Shown: piece by piece, positions 53,801 through 63,075 of the stretch | Numbering within the stretch: position 1 is the stretch's first letter | Layout of the letters: every line of letters begins with the position of its first letter | Origin: Bedellia somnulentella | Taxonomy: Eukaryota; Arthropoda; Insecta; Lepidoptera; Bedelliidae | Assembly (NCBI GenBank): GCA_963576735.1 | Contig: OY755177.1 | Coordinates: forward strand, 5,270,001-5,334,000 | Direction: 5' to 3' | Length of the DNA: 64,000 nucleotides | Notes under the pieces: generated by a model | The model's input: only the letters and a program-made list of their open reading frames with translations | What the model was told of the DNA's origin: nothing | Databases searched by the model: none | Made by a program: the position numbers and the translations under genes

Positions 53801-54442
53801 CTTCGGTGTAAGTTCACATACTTGTCCTCCCACGGCCGTGCCTTGCGATCGCAGGAGAATAGGTTGTTGAGCGTACCTCCTCATAGCAGTACGACATATA
53901 GTGATTCCTTTGCAGTCAAAGCGGTTAATTTGTGGAACTCACTACCAGTTGACATACGGCTGTCATCATCGCTAAGCATATTTAAAAATAAATTAAAATC
54001 TCATTTTTTTAAGACCTTAGGTTGGTAGATTTTATAATGATAGGTATATGTATATATTTGTATTTATTATACTATATAAGAATATATATAATTTATTTAT
54101 ATATATGTGTATATATGTATATTATTAAGATACTGTAGAAGAATATTTATTATTATACATATTAGTTATATAAATTAATATCTAGGTTAAGGTTGTAAAT
54201 AGGTTGTGTTTAGTTAAGTTTGGTTTTGCATACTGATTATCATTTATTTCTAGTTAAGAGTTGTGTACTTGTTTTTCCTCACCATAAAGGTTGACTGGAA
54301 GAAATCGCGTTAAGGCGATAAGTCCGCCTTTGTGTACTAAGTTTTTATGTTCTGTACTTTTGTAAAATACATTACATCTATTCTGTATGCAATAAAGTGT
54401 TCAAATAAATAAATAAAACATTTATGTTATGAATTTTTTTCA
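50842..54442 (+). mobile_element. Near-complete LINE with intact ORF2
   Basis: GTGTTTTACT at 50,832-50,841 and 54,443-54,452 brackets a ~3.6-kb element. It has a 244-bp leader, one 980-codon ORF, a ~400-bp 3' UTR, and the end GCAATAAAGTGTTCAAATAA with an (AAAT)n run. About 25 further bases lie between the tail and the duplication, so the exact 3' edge may be near 54,418. No ORF1 is present. It is of the CR1/Jockey kind. Confidence 0.85.
51086..54028 (+). CDS. LINE ORF2: endonuclease plus reverse transcriptase (980 codons)
   Basis: The N-terminal apurinic-type endonuclease has VVHINAQS (Asn53), VSESWLKPS (Glu80), GGGVAIYL (about 109-116), MGDFNTCL (Asp187, Asn189), NPTLLDLITVSS (about 226-237) and SYHDLL (His255). 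At the usual Ser-Asp-His triad the Asp is Tyr254. RT motifs are FRPISILPFLSKVLE (about 540), FQSGFRTGHSTVTA (about 573), LLDFSNAFNSVD (about 607, first Asp), AGVPQGGVLSPLLFSLF (about 664) and YADDLQIY (about 696). The C-terminal tail has SYLDLTEELLNKLERLQ. It nicks the target and reverse transcribes the element. The frame is unbroken, unlike other LINE copies here. Confidence 0.9.
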   Translation: MSIYDSAGSDDDSFLSCSSTGFTNLDMSYIPLASTLNTEFSKYRKAFNVVHINAQSIPSHHSDMLTSFDNNNIHAILVSESWLKPSLDSSIYPLPGFKLVRNDRTNKGGGGVAIYLGSHIPYTIVSKSASEYTGKAEHLFLEVRLSFSRVLLGVYYSPCMTVNYFDTYEKLLDDYSPNFDNTIVMGDFNTCLLKNDHRSKALCSITTAKNLHILPLDATHHPPHSNPTLLDLITVSSPDLVLNHGQLTADCFSYHDLLYLSYKIRTPKPKKRTILQRNFKRMDLQQLCDDAKAIDWEQLNSIDDIDERVERFNTLLTDLYDKHAPLRSVRVKQLPAPWLTDKIKNLMSKRDHARYRYKKQQTDEHLQQYKELRNRCNRVCRDAKRRYIHTSIDDCDTSQLWSFLKTLGIGKSQANSPIDTDLNALNMHFSTPPLNISDQCKTEALNNLISTPTPNCPQFTFKLVSGRDVKRCISNITSKATGTDNVSILMINPILEIILPDITNIMNLSLLSCSFPSMWKNAFIVPIPKVPNPTTLSQFRPISILPFLSKVLERLVFEQFSNFLFTHHLLNDFQSGFRTGHSTVTALIKVTDDIRLNMENHQVTVLTLLDFSNAFNSVDLDILLGILRSLNVSPTVTNWFESYLKGRQQCVRTDAESSAWCPVLAGVPQGGVLSPLLFSLFINILAKELTSLYHLYADDLQIYTSALPEDINSALDVINDNLAIISKWVKKFGLLLNPDKSQAIIFGSSRLLNKANMALDGKLCYDGIDIPFVNSVKNLGVIMDSTFSWLPQVEAVSKKVFASCHSLKRLQFFLPHHTKITLAQSLLLPILDYADVSYLDLTEELLNKLERLQNLCIRFIFGLRKYDHVSEYRAQLKWLPIRLRRNTHILCVLYNALNNPAAPHYLRCKFTYLSSHGRALRSQENRLLSVPPHSSTTYSDSFAVKAVNLWNSLPVDIRLSSSLSIFKNKLKSHFFKTLGW

Positions 54443-55706
54443 GTGTTTTACTCAGTGGTGTTTGATAGTTTTACCTACTAATAATAGGACTTGAAAATTG
54501 TCTTGCGAGTCATTAATTACTTACATTAAGAAACGACAAAGTGTTTACGTTGTAAAAACGGCTAATTAATCTTGAGTATTGAAAGAAAGAAAGTGTTTTT
54601 CAATAGACATTTACAATCAAATTTCTTATCTGTAAATATGCATCGTCTTTGTATCAAATTATCTCAATCTCGATTAGTTAGAGTAGCTATTGACTCTAAA
54701 ACTAGTTATTCAAAGAAGAATTGGTTTCCCGTCCCCGCACAAAGAGCAAGAGAGTCGAGAGTTGCAAATATTGTATGTTATTCGAAGTTGGAGCTATCTC
54801 GCGGGATTCAGTACAAACAGCTTCTGACACATAGGAAATGGTTTTGGTTTCCACCTGGAAGTTACTTTTATTTAGTTTGAATGTACGTGAGTAAAAAACA
54901 TTCATATTAGGATTGTTAGTGTTTTCCTAAGTGGTATTTGAAGTTTTACTTTATTGATGGGCTATAAGCAATGTGTTGCGTTTGATTTATGTTTGTATGA
55001 AATTAATTACGAACGTTTAAGTCATAAAAGTAAACGCTCGCGTCGTTTACCTATGTAGGTTGACAAAGTTATCATTTGCAGCTCCTCTAAACGTCATTCA
55101 TGAATTTGTAATTGCTATTAATGGTTTAATGTGTTATTTCCTTATACCTTTTCGACCATGATACACATTATATCTTAATATCAGAATATTATAATTCCTA
55201 TTAAAATGATTCATGTATTTTTAAAAGCTATATCCGATGCTGCTCTAAACTCATCCGCATACGTGACTTCAAGCATGCTTCTTTCAATATCTTCAACCAC
55301 ATCAACATTTTAATGGTTTTTCTTTTTATAAGTTCGCAATTACAAGCAGGTTTTATGTACACTTATCCTTATAAAAACCGGAGCTTTGTAGTGTGGTACG
55401 CACACTTATTCCCTCCATATCTTGTATGTTAGTCGTAAGTCTTTAGTCAGTAATAAACTTATATTCAACCAAGCAACACGTCTCATTATTGTTCATTGCA
55501 GCTTGTAGGGATTTTCCTCTCAATTCACAGTAAAAGACTTTCGGCACGCTTACAAAAAATAATTTTCAATGGCCGTTTTATCATTTTCCTTAAAAATCTA
55601 ATAGTGATATACATTTGTATAAATAACAAACGAAAATATGAATTATATTGTTCAGTAGATGGTAAATAAAAAAAGTAAAAAACTATTCATTATACTCCAT
55701 TTTCAG

Positions 55707-55756
55707 CTTCAATAGTTCACTTTAAACTAGGTCAAGTTTAAAGTGAACTATTGAAG
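55707..55756. other. Perfect inverted repeat, 22-bp arms, 6-nt loop
   Basis: CTTCAATAGTTCACTTTAAA... is exactly inverted at 55,735-55,756. Same geometry as the repeat at 37,484-37,533 but unrelated in sequence. Confidence 0.85.
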
Positions 55757-55952
55757 CATTCGTCGAGTTTGTATCCCGTAACACTAAACATTGTATCCTC
55801 CTAGGAGCTAACTTGATCTATGTAATTTGAGTGTATATATTTATATTAACTAATTCAGGATACCGTTCAACGTGAACGTGATATGGAGGAGCTACTTGTG
55901 GGAAAAGTCTTATTAATATTTATCGCTTATTACTTCCCTTCCCGAGGATAAT

Positions 55953-56152
55953 ATACATACATACATACATACATATTCTCACGCCGTTAGTTCCCATTGG
56001 GGTAGGCAGAGACTATCGATCGACACTTTGTACGATCCTGGACACCTCTCTAGCTTCATTCACATCCATCAATCTTTTCATACATGCTCTTTTATTCTTC
56101 GTACTACGGACACCTGCCTTTTTGAGTACATTTTCTATTTGATCCAAATGGT
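55953..56152 (-). mobile_element. RTE-A LINE 3' fragment with (CATA)n tail
   Basis: The plus strand shows the tail CATACATACATACATACATA, then TCTCACGCCGTTAGTTCCCA, GTAGGCAGAGACTATCGATC, CTTTTATTCTTCGTACTACG and CCTGCCTTTTTGAGTACATT. It is a clean reverse copy of the family 3' end. Confidence 0.8.
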
Positions 56153-56159
56153 GGATAAT

Positions 56160-56685
56160 ATGTAATTAAAAAAGCCCTTGCCCAGATATAGGGCTGGCAA
56201 CCACGCGATTTGTATAAACTAGTGTTTAAATATATTATTCAATATAAAGACAAATTCATCAAGGAGAAGCATAAAGAAGTGTTTTTAAGAATTTTCTACT
56301 ATATGGTTTTTATCCAACTCACGCATAGTCACTTGAATGAGAATGCTATAGTTTTAATTACAAGTATTCATTTTCATGACGACAATTCATTCAACGATAT
56401 GGTATCATTTTTTGGTATGGTTTTCAATAAAATCAACATACTTGGTACCATCTTACACTAATATATAATTTTAAGTTAAGGTGTGTTGTGTAAGTCTGCT
56501 TAGTAAAAAAAAATAAGAGCTTCAAACTTGTCATAACCAAAAAAAAACATAAAAATTGAGTGTTAATAAAATTCTCAACATCAAATGAACCAATTGTAAA
56601 TTTTATCTACCTTGTCGCGTCGCTGTACTAAGTGTTTTGTAAAGAGAAGATGGTAACTTTTTCTCCAAGTAATAAAACACAATTT
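56160..56685. other. No gene assigned
   Basis: An 83-codon plus frame at 56,210-56,461 has no recognisable motif, no codon bias beyond AT richness, and lies between TE fragments. I do not call it a gene. Confidence 0.4.
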
Positions 56686-56687
56686 TG

Positions 56688-56902
56688 ATACATATATTCA
56701 CGACCATAAATCCCAAAAAGGGTTGCCAGATCTTCAGAGCTAGAAATTCTAGAAGATGGTAGAAATAAAGTGTCGTTAGTGATGGGTCTCTAACAGCATC
56801 GCCCAAAAACCACTTAAAAAGCCCCATACCCTTAGTTGCCTCTGACGACACCCGTGGGTAGAAAAAGTGGTAGTGACATTCTAAGCCGGCACTACACGGT
56901 GA
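56688..56902 (-). mobile_element. SINE-A copy, diverged subfamily
   Basis: CATATATTCACGACCATAAA, AGTGATGGGTCTCTAACAGC, TTAGTTGCCTCTGACGACAC and AAGCCGGCACTACACGG. An internal deletion removes the CCACTTTTGGAAGTTG block. Confidence 0.78.
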
Positions 56903-57448
56903 ATTTTTTCCTTTTATTTGCAACAGTTTTGCATGTTATAATTTTAATATAAAGATTATCTCTACTACCGTAGCGACGCTAATTTGACATAATGTATTCC
57001 GCAGGACATAAAGCCGTTCGTCTAAGCTAACATCATAGTGGGAGTCGTAAATGTCAGTGAACCTTCAGTAAGCCTTTGCGAAGGTCTACAGCCTATTTCT
57101 GAGACCATTGGAGGATACGATTAATGATTTGTGATGGGTAATATAAAGGGATCTCACATATAAGTGAATCTAATATAAAAGTATCATTATTCCCAGCCTA
57201 CTGAAAGTTGGAAGGAAAGAAGACAAAACTGTCGATAGTTAAAAGATACATTACCTTTTATTCAGTACTCTGTAAAATATCGACCAGTTCAAAATGTGAA
57301 GACAAAGAACAGTATTCGGTTCCGATTCAGATCACGTACATAATGTTACGTATGAAACGCAGCTGTCTTAGTGACCTTGAGGTTTTTATTATTATGGTAA
57401 TAAACTTAAGAACACATATTAAGGAGAATGGTTCTGTGTTAGCTCACG

Positions 57449-57800
57449 ACGTGATAGCTCAGTGGGTAGAACACCGCTTATCGTGCAGACGACTTGTGTT
57501 CTAATCTCGAATGGGCATTGGGCCTACACCAATTCGTCTTTTCTTAAGACATATGTGTGGTTAATTTATCATGGCTGTTAACGGAGAGGGAAAACATCGT
57601 GAGGTAGCCCACATGGTTGAGTTGTACTTAGTCATGTGACAGTGTATTCGTACAAAACGGCGATAGGCCTGCCCCTATCACGTGAGTACACAGCCCAAGC
57701 AAAACGTGTGTACTCTGAACACCAGGTGACAATGTCACGTGAAGTTCAGAAGTATAGTACCTCTGCCAAATCTTTCGGGCATATTCGGCGTAAATATTTA
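57449..57800 (+). mobile_element. SINE-B copy
   Basis: The head GACGTGATAGCTCAGTGGGT is the most tRNA-like A box of the family here, and the B box is degraded (GTTCTAATCTCGAA). The body includes TATCACGTGAGTACAC and GTCACGTGAAGTTC. The end is ATTCGGCGTAAATATTTAAG without a clear tail. Confidence 0.85.
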
Positions 57801-57929
57801 AGTTTGCGTTGAGTTGAGTTTGAGGTTCTGTGTTAAGTTAGTAAGGGCTATCAATTCATAATGTTATGGGCAGCACTACTCAATGATATACCACTCTATT
57901 AATTTAAATCTTTTTGTTCATGAAAACCT

Positions 57930-58030
57930 CATGTACAGCTCAGTTGGCAGAGCGTCGGGGCGTATACCCGAGGTCGCGGGTTCGATTCCCGCCTGTGTCG
58001 AAATTTTTCTTTCCTTTATTTATTCTTTAT
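57930..58030 (+). repeat. tRNA-like SINE with good A and B boxes
   Basis: TACAGCTCAGTTGGCAGAGC gives a paired D arm. TCGGG/CCCGA flanks a 7-base loop containing GTA, and GCGGGTTCGATTCCCGC is a perfect T arm. The bases that should form the acceptor stem (CTCATGT and CTGTGTC) do not pair, and position 33 is C. A TTTCTTTCCTTTATTTATTC tail follows. It is therefore a tRNA-derived SINE rather than a tRNA gene. Confidence 0.6.
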
Positions 58031-58146
58031 TTATTAATACCACTCTATTGTTTGTTAATGTAAAATATTAATATGTAAACCTTATAACGTAAGTGGTTTT
58101 AAAAATGTTTGTTGGTTTAGCGCGATTATTATGATATATAATATCA

Positions 58147-58270
58147 ACGACCTTTATTTACAATCTTTTCCCCACTAACCTTCTGAAAATGACTGATTCC
58201 CCAAATTCCTTTCTTATTCGGAAGCTCTGGCTACCCCTTCTAGGGATCTTTAGACATGAGTATGTATTGT
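58147..58270 (+). mobile_element. SINE-A 3' half, diverged
   Basis: CGACCTTTATTTACAATCTT, TTCCCCACTAACCTTCTGAA, GGCTACCCCTTCTAGGGATC and TAGACATGAGTATGTATTG. Confidence 0.72.
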
Positions 58271-58398
58271 TCATATGTTTGTTACAGTAATTATTTCCAT
58301 ATATTTATTGTTATCGGATAGTTGTAACGCTCATTCTATTTTTATTGTATATAATATCGACGATAATTTCAGTTACATTAAATGACTTTCCCGCAATA

Positions 58399-58587
58399 GA
58401 TTATACTTCCATATATTTATATATATGGTGTCCGAAGTACGAAGAATAAAAGAGCATGTATGAAAAGATTGATGGATGTGAATGAAGCTAGAGAGGTTTG
58501 CCAGGATCATACTAAGTGGCGATCGATAGTCTCTGCCTACCCCAATGGGAACTAACGGCGTGAGTATATATATATGGAAGTATAATC
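58399..58587. repeat. RTE-A 3' fragment framed by a 17-bp inverted repeat
   Basis: ATTATACTTCCATATAT at the left and ATATATGGAAGTATAAT at the right are inverted, not direct, copies. Between them (58,428-58,572) lies an RTE-A 3' end: GGTGTCCGAAGTACGAAGAA, GCTAGAGAGGTTTGCCAGGA, GCGATCGATAGTCTCTGCCT and AACGGCGTGAGTATATATAT. Confidence 0.75.
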
Positions 58588-58591
58588 ATGT

Positions 58592-58861
58592 TTGTATGTA
58601 CGAAAAAATATTTCAAGTTTTAGAGCCATGCATCAGGAGGGAAGTACACTACGGCACAAATATCCGCACAATATTGAAGTGCCATTTTCACATTCAAGTT
58701 TGGGAAATAAATGTTGTCGAGTGATGCTCACTAAAATTTTTAATAACATCCCAGATGATTTAAAGACCTGTCAATTAAATCGTTTAGTGTATAAATTAAA
58801 AGAGTGGTTGGTTCAAAGCTGCTTTTATGATATGAAGGATTTTTTTAATAGTGTTGTTTAA
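58592..58861 (+). pseudogene. LINE ORF2 C-terminal fragment
   Basis: YPHNIEVPFSHSSLGNKCCR, IFNNIPDDLKTCQLNRLVYK and LKEWLVQSCFYDMKDFFNSV resemble the common LINE ORF2 end in which a short helix-rich tail (…LPxxxK…FKxxLKxWLLxxxFYSxxEFL) follows the RT. No catalytic residues are included. Confidence 0.6.
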
Positions 58862-59049
58862 TCATTAATGTACTATGATGTTAAATTTTATTAATGTAAC
58901 GTTAGATAATAATTTCAATTATATGAATGTTTTAATTATGTTATAAATTTGCATGCCTGCAAAGGTTAGACATGTGAAACTAAAATTATTAAATTGTGTC
59001 ATCAAATGTACCATACACCATAGGAAATAAAATAAATTTGAATTTGAAA
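58600..59049 (+). mobile_element. LINE 3' end, (TTTGAA)n tail
   Basis: The ORF2 tail (to 58,861) is followed by a ~190-bp 3' UTR ending AGGAAATAAAATAAATTTGA and ATTTGAA. It is heavily 5' truncated. Confidence 0.68.
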
Positions 59050-59054
59050 GGTAA

Positions 59055-60005
59055 CGCCAATTTATTTACAACCCAAAGACTTTTTTTACATATAAATAAG
59101 CGCACTTTTTAAGTTCTTTTTACTTAATATAACCACCGTAACTTATTTTAAAGGGAACACTATTAAAAATTAAAAGTAGCTGATAAATTATACAATCTTG
59201 ACTGAAACTGAATCTTGTTGATAGATAGCTATTCTGTATAGATAACAGCCTTGTGTACAAAATAGGAAGGAAGGAAAATTTTTATTCTTAGAACCCTTAG
59301 TAATTTCAATGGTAAAATATGATAAAGTATTTTTATACGTATATAGAATATGTGACCAAAATTAAATTCGAAAATATTTTCATAATTCAGATGAATAAGA
59401 TTGCCTCTAATAAATCATCATCCAATTACGAAAACTAATGTTCCGAGTACGTGAATTCCATAAGTCTAAAACTTCGTGATAGATCAAAGTTATAAGAGAA
59501 GTTTACGTCGAGCCAAGTCTTCTAACCGCAAACTTAATTACACTTAGCTATTAATATTACGGATTACTTCCAGCCATAACTCAAATGCTATAAACTGAGA
59601 TCACGTCACAACCCGCAATCATTATTTTAAATGAAAAGCAGATACGTTGGTTCTCTCCACACTTTTAAGTGTAAACATCGTATTTTTAGCAAAAACATTT
59701 CAATTTAAGATAGCGCAGGTGCGAAATTGCCAATGTTTAGTCTGGTTCATCTCAACATCAATAACGACTATAGGTACCAGCGCATATGTATTAAAAATAG
59801 TTGTATCGTGCTGTTCACTGTGAAATGATAAACATGATTTTTGAAAACGGGGAAGAGTATTAAAATGTTCTGAATATTGTAAAAGATTCACTCTAATGGA
59901 AATGGAGAATTATGCTGTGAGACATGTAAGCAAAGTAAATACCAAGTAATGTAATGGCTTTATGATCATGTGTGTCATACGACTATTTTCATATAAGTAT
60001 ATTAC
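59055..60005. other. No gene seen
   Basis: AT-rich sequence. A 63-codon minus frame near 59,700-59,890 has no recognisable feature. Confidence 0.45.
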
Positions 60006-60011
60006 TTTCAG

Positions 60012-60205
60012 GCAGATTTAGACCAACTAGAGAGTGTGCTCAAAAAAGCAGGCGTCCGAAGCATGAAGAATAAGAGAGCATGCATGAAAATTTTGATGTA
60101 TATAAACAAAGCTAGAGAGGTTTGCCAGGATCGTAAAAAGTGGCGATCGATAGTATCAGCCCTCCCCAAGGGAAATCATGGCGTGAGTATATGTATGTAT
60201 ATATT
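60012..60205 (+). mobile_element. RTE-A LINE 3' end
   Basis: The plus frame reads ESVLKKAGVRSMKNKRACMK, NKAREVCQDRKKWRSIVSAL and then CATGGCGTGAGTATATGTAT. It is 5' truncated at GCAGATTTAGACCAACTAGA. Confidence 0.78.
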
Positions 60206-60515
60206 AATCAGAACGCTTATTTGCTCATATTATAGCACAGCACAAAAATATGAACTCCCTTATATTGAATCGTCTGCCATTTTGAAACTAAAATGACGTC
60301 ATTTACTTATCATGCAATGACGTCTAGACATCTCAGCCCGAGACCTGACAAGCATGCAACACTTCATTGCAACGATTGGTGGCTTCAAAATTGTATGCAA
60401 TCAAGTTGTACATGTTAAATAGATTGAGTTTGTTTTGGCTTGTTGGTACTGTTACTCATTTCTTACCGCGTGTGTCGTAAGAAGCAATTTAGGGTATTAG
60501 GGCATAGATGTACTA

Positions 60516-61086
60516 ATAAAAAAGGGGACAAGTGCGAGTTGAACTCGCGTGAAGAGGGTTCCGTACGATGTTAAAGTTGGTACGCACAATATTGAGTGAT
60601 TTACCATGTTATTTTAATATCATGGACTTCTTAAAGGTTTTTCTATAATCTATAAGGAGAAAACTAATTTCTGTATTTTTTTCAAAATTTTAGGTTCAGT
60701 AGTTTCGGAGATAAGGGGGGGGAATGGTCAATTTTCGTCTATTTTCTTGAATAACTTGGAAACTATTTATTTTATATTATTATTACAAAAAAATACATTT
60801 AAGATCTTCTCAACAAGACCTTTCATTTGATATGCCACACGATGCAGTTTTCAGTTTTTTTTTTAATTTTCCCCTTCCCCTCCAAAAATGACCCCCCATA
60901 TACAGATTTCATCTGCTCTCGTCACACCTCTGTGTTTGGGTCACAGGAATTGTATATGTGTACCAAATTTCAACTTAATCGGTCTAATAGATTCGGAGAT
61001 AATTGACTGTAAGCGACGGACGGACAGACACACGAGTGATCCTATAAGGGTTCCGTTTTTGTATTCAGACGTACGGAACCCTAAAA
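60516..61086. repeat. Dispersed 'AAGTGCGAGT...GGAACCCTAAAA' repeat, long copy
   Basis: It begins GGACAAGTGCGAGTTGAACT and GAGGGTTCCGTACGATG, and has inside TACCAAATTTCAACTTAATC, GACGGACGGACAGACACACG and AGGGTTCCGTTTTTGTATTC, ending GTACGGAACCCTAAAAA. I recognise this as one of the commonest interspersed repeats of Lepidoptera. Its terminal parts GGGTTCCGT and ACGGAACCC are inverted. Confidence 0.7.
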
Positions 61087-61416
61087 ACCGTAGATAAGTT
61101 ATGCGCGCTCATAAGTGGCACTTAAAAAACAGGCTAAATGGCTCATCTGACTTTAGTCGCACACTAGCTGCCGTTGCAATTGTTCACCTGTTTTGGCGTG
61201 TTTGTTTATTAAAATAATCGAGAATGCCGTCGCGTGTAATGAGATTTTGCACAAACTATCGTAGAAAAACTACTAAAATAATGGGAATACTTATCTATCG
61301 TAAGTATTATAAATTTACAACGTTTTAATTATCATTTATAGTAAATCGTGTGTATAGATCTAAATTATTCTTTGTCAAACGGTCATCTAAGTGTCATATT
61401 TCACGTCGGCACCGAG

Positions 61417-62703
61417 CAGGGCCGCGCCGCCCTTGTGTGCGAAGTGTGCGGCGCACACAGGCGCCAGGACTATAGGGGCGCCGCGCCCGCGCCACATAAA
61501 TTATTTTTGTTACCTACCTACCTTGTTACCTAAACGATTTAGAAGTAAGTAGGTAGAATAGGCCCAACAACATACGCCTTGTAAACAACAAAACATCTAT
61601 TACGCTCATTGAAGAAGTCTCTCAATATTTAATGTTTATTATTATTCACGTTTAAGGTTTCATTTTACGCTTAGGGTTTTATTTTACATTACTTATGAGC
61701 TCAAAGTTAAAACGGCGGCAGTTCTTTTGAGCCGTAGAGGCGTCGAGTTTGTATTAGTATGTATTAGTGAGTTTGAGTTGTGTACGCAACCCGATGCGAT
61801 GCGTGCGATATAATGAACGAGATAGCCAAGACAAAACAAAATAATTGAACAATCATTTGATTGCAATTGTGTGTAAGGTTGATTTTTTATAATAAAAAAT
61901 AGTTAAGAAAGATTTGGTCTGGTTACGAGAATCTTATCAGGAAAAGAAAACAAGAAGAAGAACGTAATAAAAATGCAACTAAAATAAGTAAATAGTTTAC
62001 GGTACAACCATCCATTTGGACACCATCATACGAGACAGAAACCAGTCAGGTCATCGATGAAACGTTTCAAGTAGTGGTTGGTATGAATTTTTATGTAATT
62101 TTCTACACAAATATATATAAGTTCTGTTTAAGATATAAAACAAAAAACTAATTTTGAATAGAAAAAAAAACTTTGTCCCGGCTTTTTAAAGACTAGGCGG
62201 AAGGAACAGACATTAATTAATGATATTTTATTTTATGTACTTTTTACCAAATGCTTACACCGTTACACCCTTTAGCATTTAGTTAAAGCTGTGATTTAAA
62301 TATTACAAATTTATTCCAGTCAAAATTTACAATTAAAAATATTCATTAAAAGTCTAAAATCGTTAAAAAACCGGCCAAGTGCGAGTCGGCTCACGCAGGA
62401 AGGGTTCCGCACTACCATCTATAATAGAAAATTACGTTTTTGTATGGGAGCCTTCCTTTGCTATTTACTTTACTGTTATTAAATTATTTGTTTTGAAAGG
62501 TGATATACAAGTAAATATTCTGTAAAAAAATTTAGCGTCTACTTATTAACGTTTTTAAAATTGAGCAATAAAACACGATAAAAACACGATTATTGTATGA
62601 AATGTTTTTTTTGGGTCCCGTTTTACCTTTTGGTAGGGAACCCTAAAAAGAGGCGCTTCAGAGGTTCCGCACACAGGCGCTGCCTGGGGTCGGCGCGGCC
62701 CTG
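61417..62703. mobile_element. hAT-like transposon (1,287 bp) with exact 8-bp duplication
   Basis: The ends CAGGGCCGCGCCG and CGGCGCGGCCCTG are perfect 13-bp inverted repeats. GCACCGAG at 61,409-61,416 and 62,704-62,711 is the 8-bp duplication expected of hAT. The right subterminal region is also GC-rich. Inside, at about 61,912-62,090, a plus frame keeps SGYENLIRKRKQEEERNKNA, resembling the start of ZMYM/hAT-dimer type transposases. The rest of the enzyme is gone. Confidence 0.85.
62368..62655. repeat. Dispersed 'AAGTGCGAGT...GGAACCCTAAAA' repeat, short copy nested in hAT
   Basis: AAAACCGGCCAAGTGCGAGT, CGCAGGAAGGGTTCCGCACT, GTTTTTGTATGGGAGCC and GGTCCCGTTTTACCTTTTGG end at GGGAACCCTAAAAAG. 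It lies near the right end of the hAT element. Confidence 0.7.
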
Positions 62704-62984
62704 GCACCGAGAAAATATGATTATCTCTTTTTAGCGCTTGCTATGAGATGTGCTATCTCGCCTACATTTTAAATGTATTCCTTAGTGTATTGTTTGGATA
62801 TATTTCTAGTGATGTGCGTTCACCTACCGCAATCGGTGCCTCTCATAAGGGCCGGTTTCCTCGTAAGTAACCTATCTTACGCTTTTTAATACATCTATGG
62901 TATTAGGGCTATTTACTGACAGAGGAATTACTTATTCTGAGTGTCAAGTTTCTTCAGTGCAAGACAAGATTTTATCTCCTATCA

Positions 62985-63075
62985 TATCGACTTACAAATG
63001 TGGCTGAGGAGTTTCTAGCTCTGAAGCTCTGGCTACCCTTTTTTGGGATTTATGGCCACGAGTATATATATGGTA
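62985..63075 (+). mobile_element. SINE-A 3' end fragment
   Basis: TCGACTTACAAATGTGGCTG, CTGAAGCTCTGGCTACCC and TTTATGGCCACGAGTATATA. It belongs with the variant at 14,703 (CTAGCTCTGAAGCTCTGG). Confidence 0.7.

Larger units (their letters stand above)
50020..55060 (+). repeat. Array of three ~500-bp tandem units (LINE inserted in the second)
   Basis: The core AAAGAAGGATTGGTTTCC starts at 50,105, 50,621 and 54,712. The spacing is 516 bp, then 4,091 bp, which falls to about 480 bp after removing the LINE and one duplication. Each core is open for about 54 codons in the same frame (NWFPVPAQRARESR.ANIVCY, SKLEL.R.IQYK.LLTHRKWF). Copies 1 and 2 share a TGA where copy 3 has CGA. Copy 3 is open for 102 codons (54,572-54,880). 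Whether it is or was coding is uncertain. Confidence 0.75.

Noticed and set aside
56210..56461. 83-codon plus ORF as a novel small gene
   Set aside because: No motif, no splice or promoter evidence, and AT-rich composition like its non-coding surroundings.
57930..58005. tRNA gene with GTA anticodon-like loop
   Set aside because: The D, anticodon and T arms look plausible, but the acceptor stem does not pair and position 33 is C. An A/T-rich SINE-type tail follows and a related half-copy exists at 36,470.
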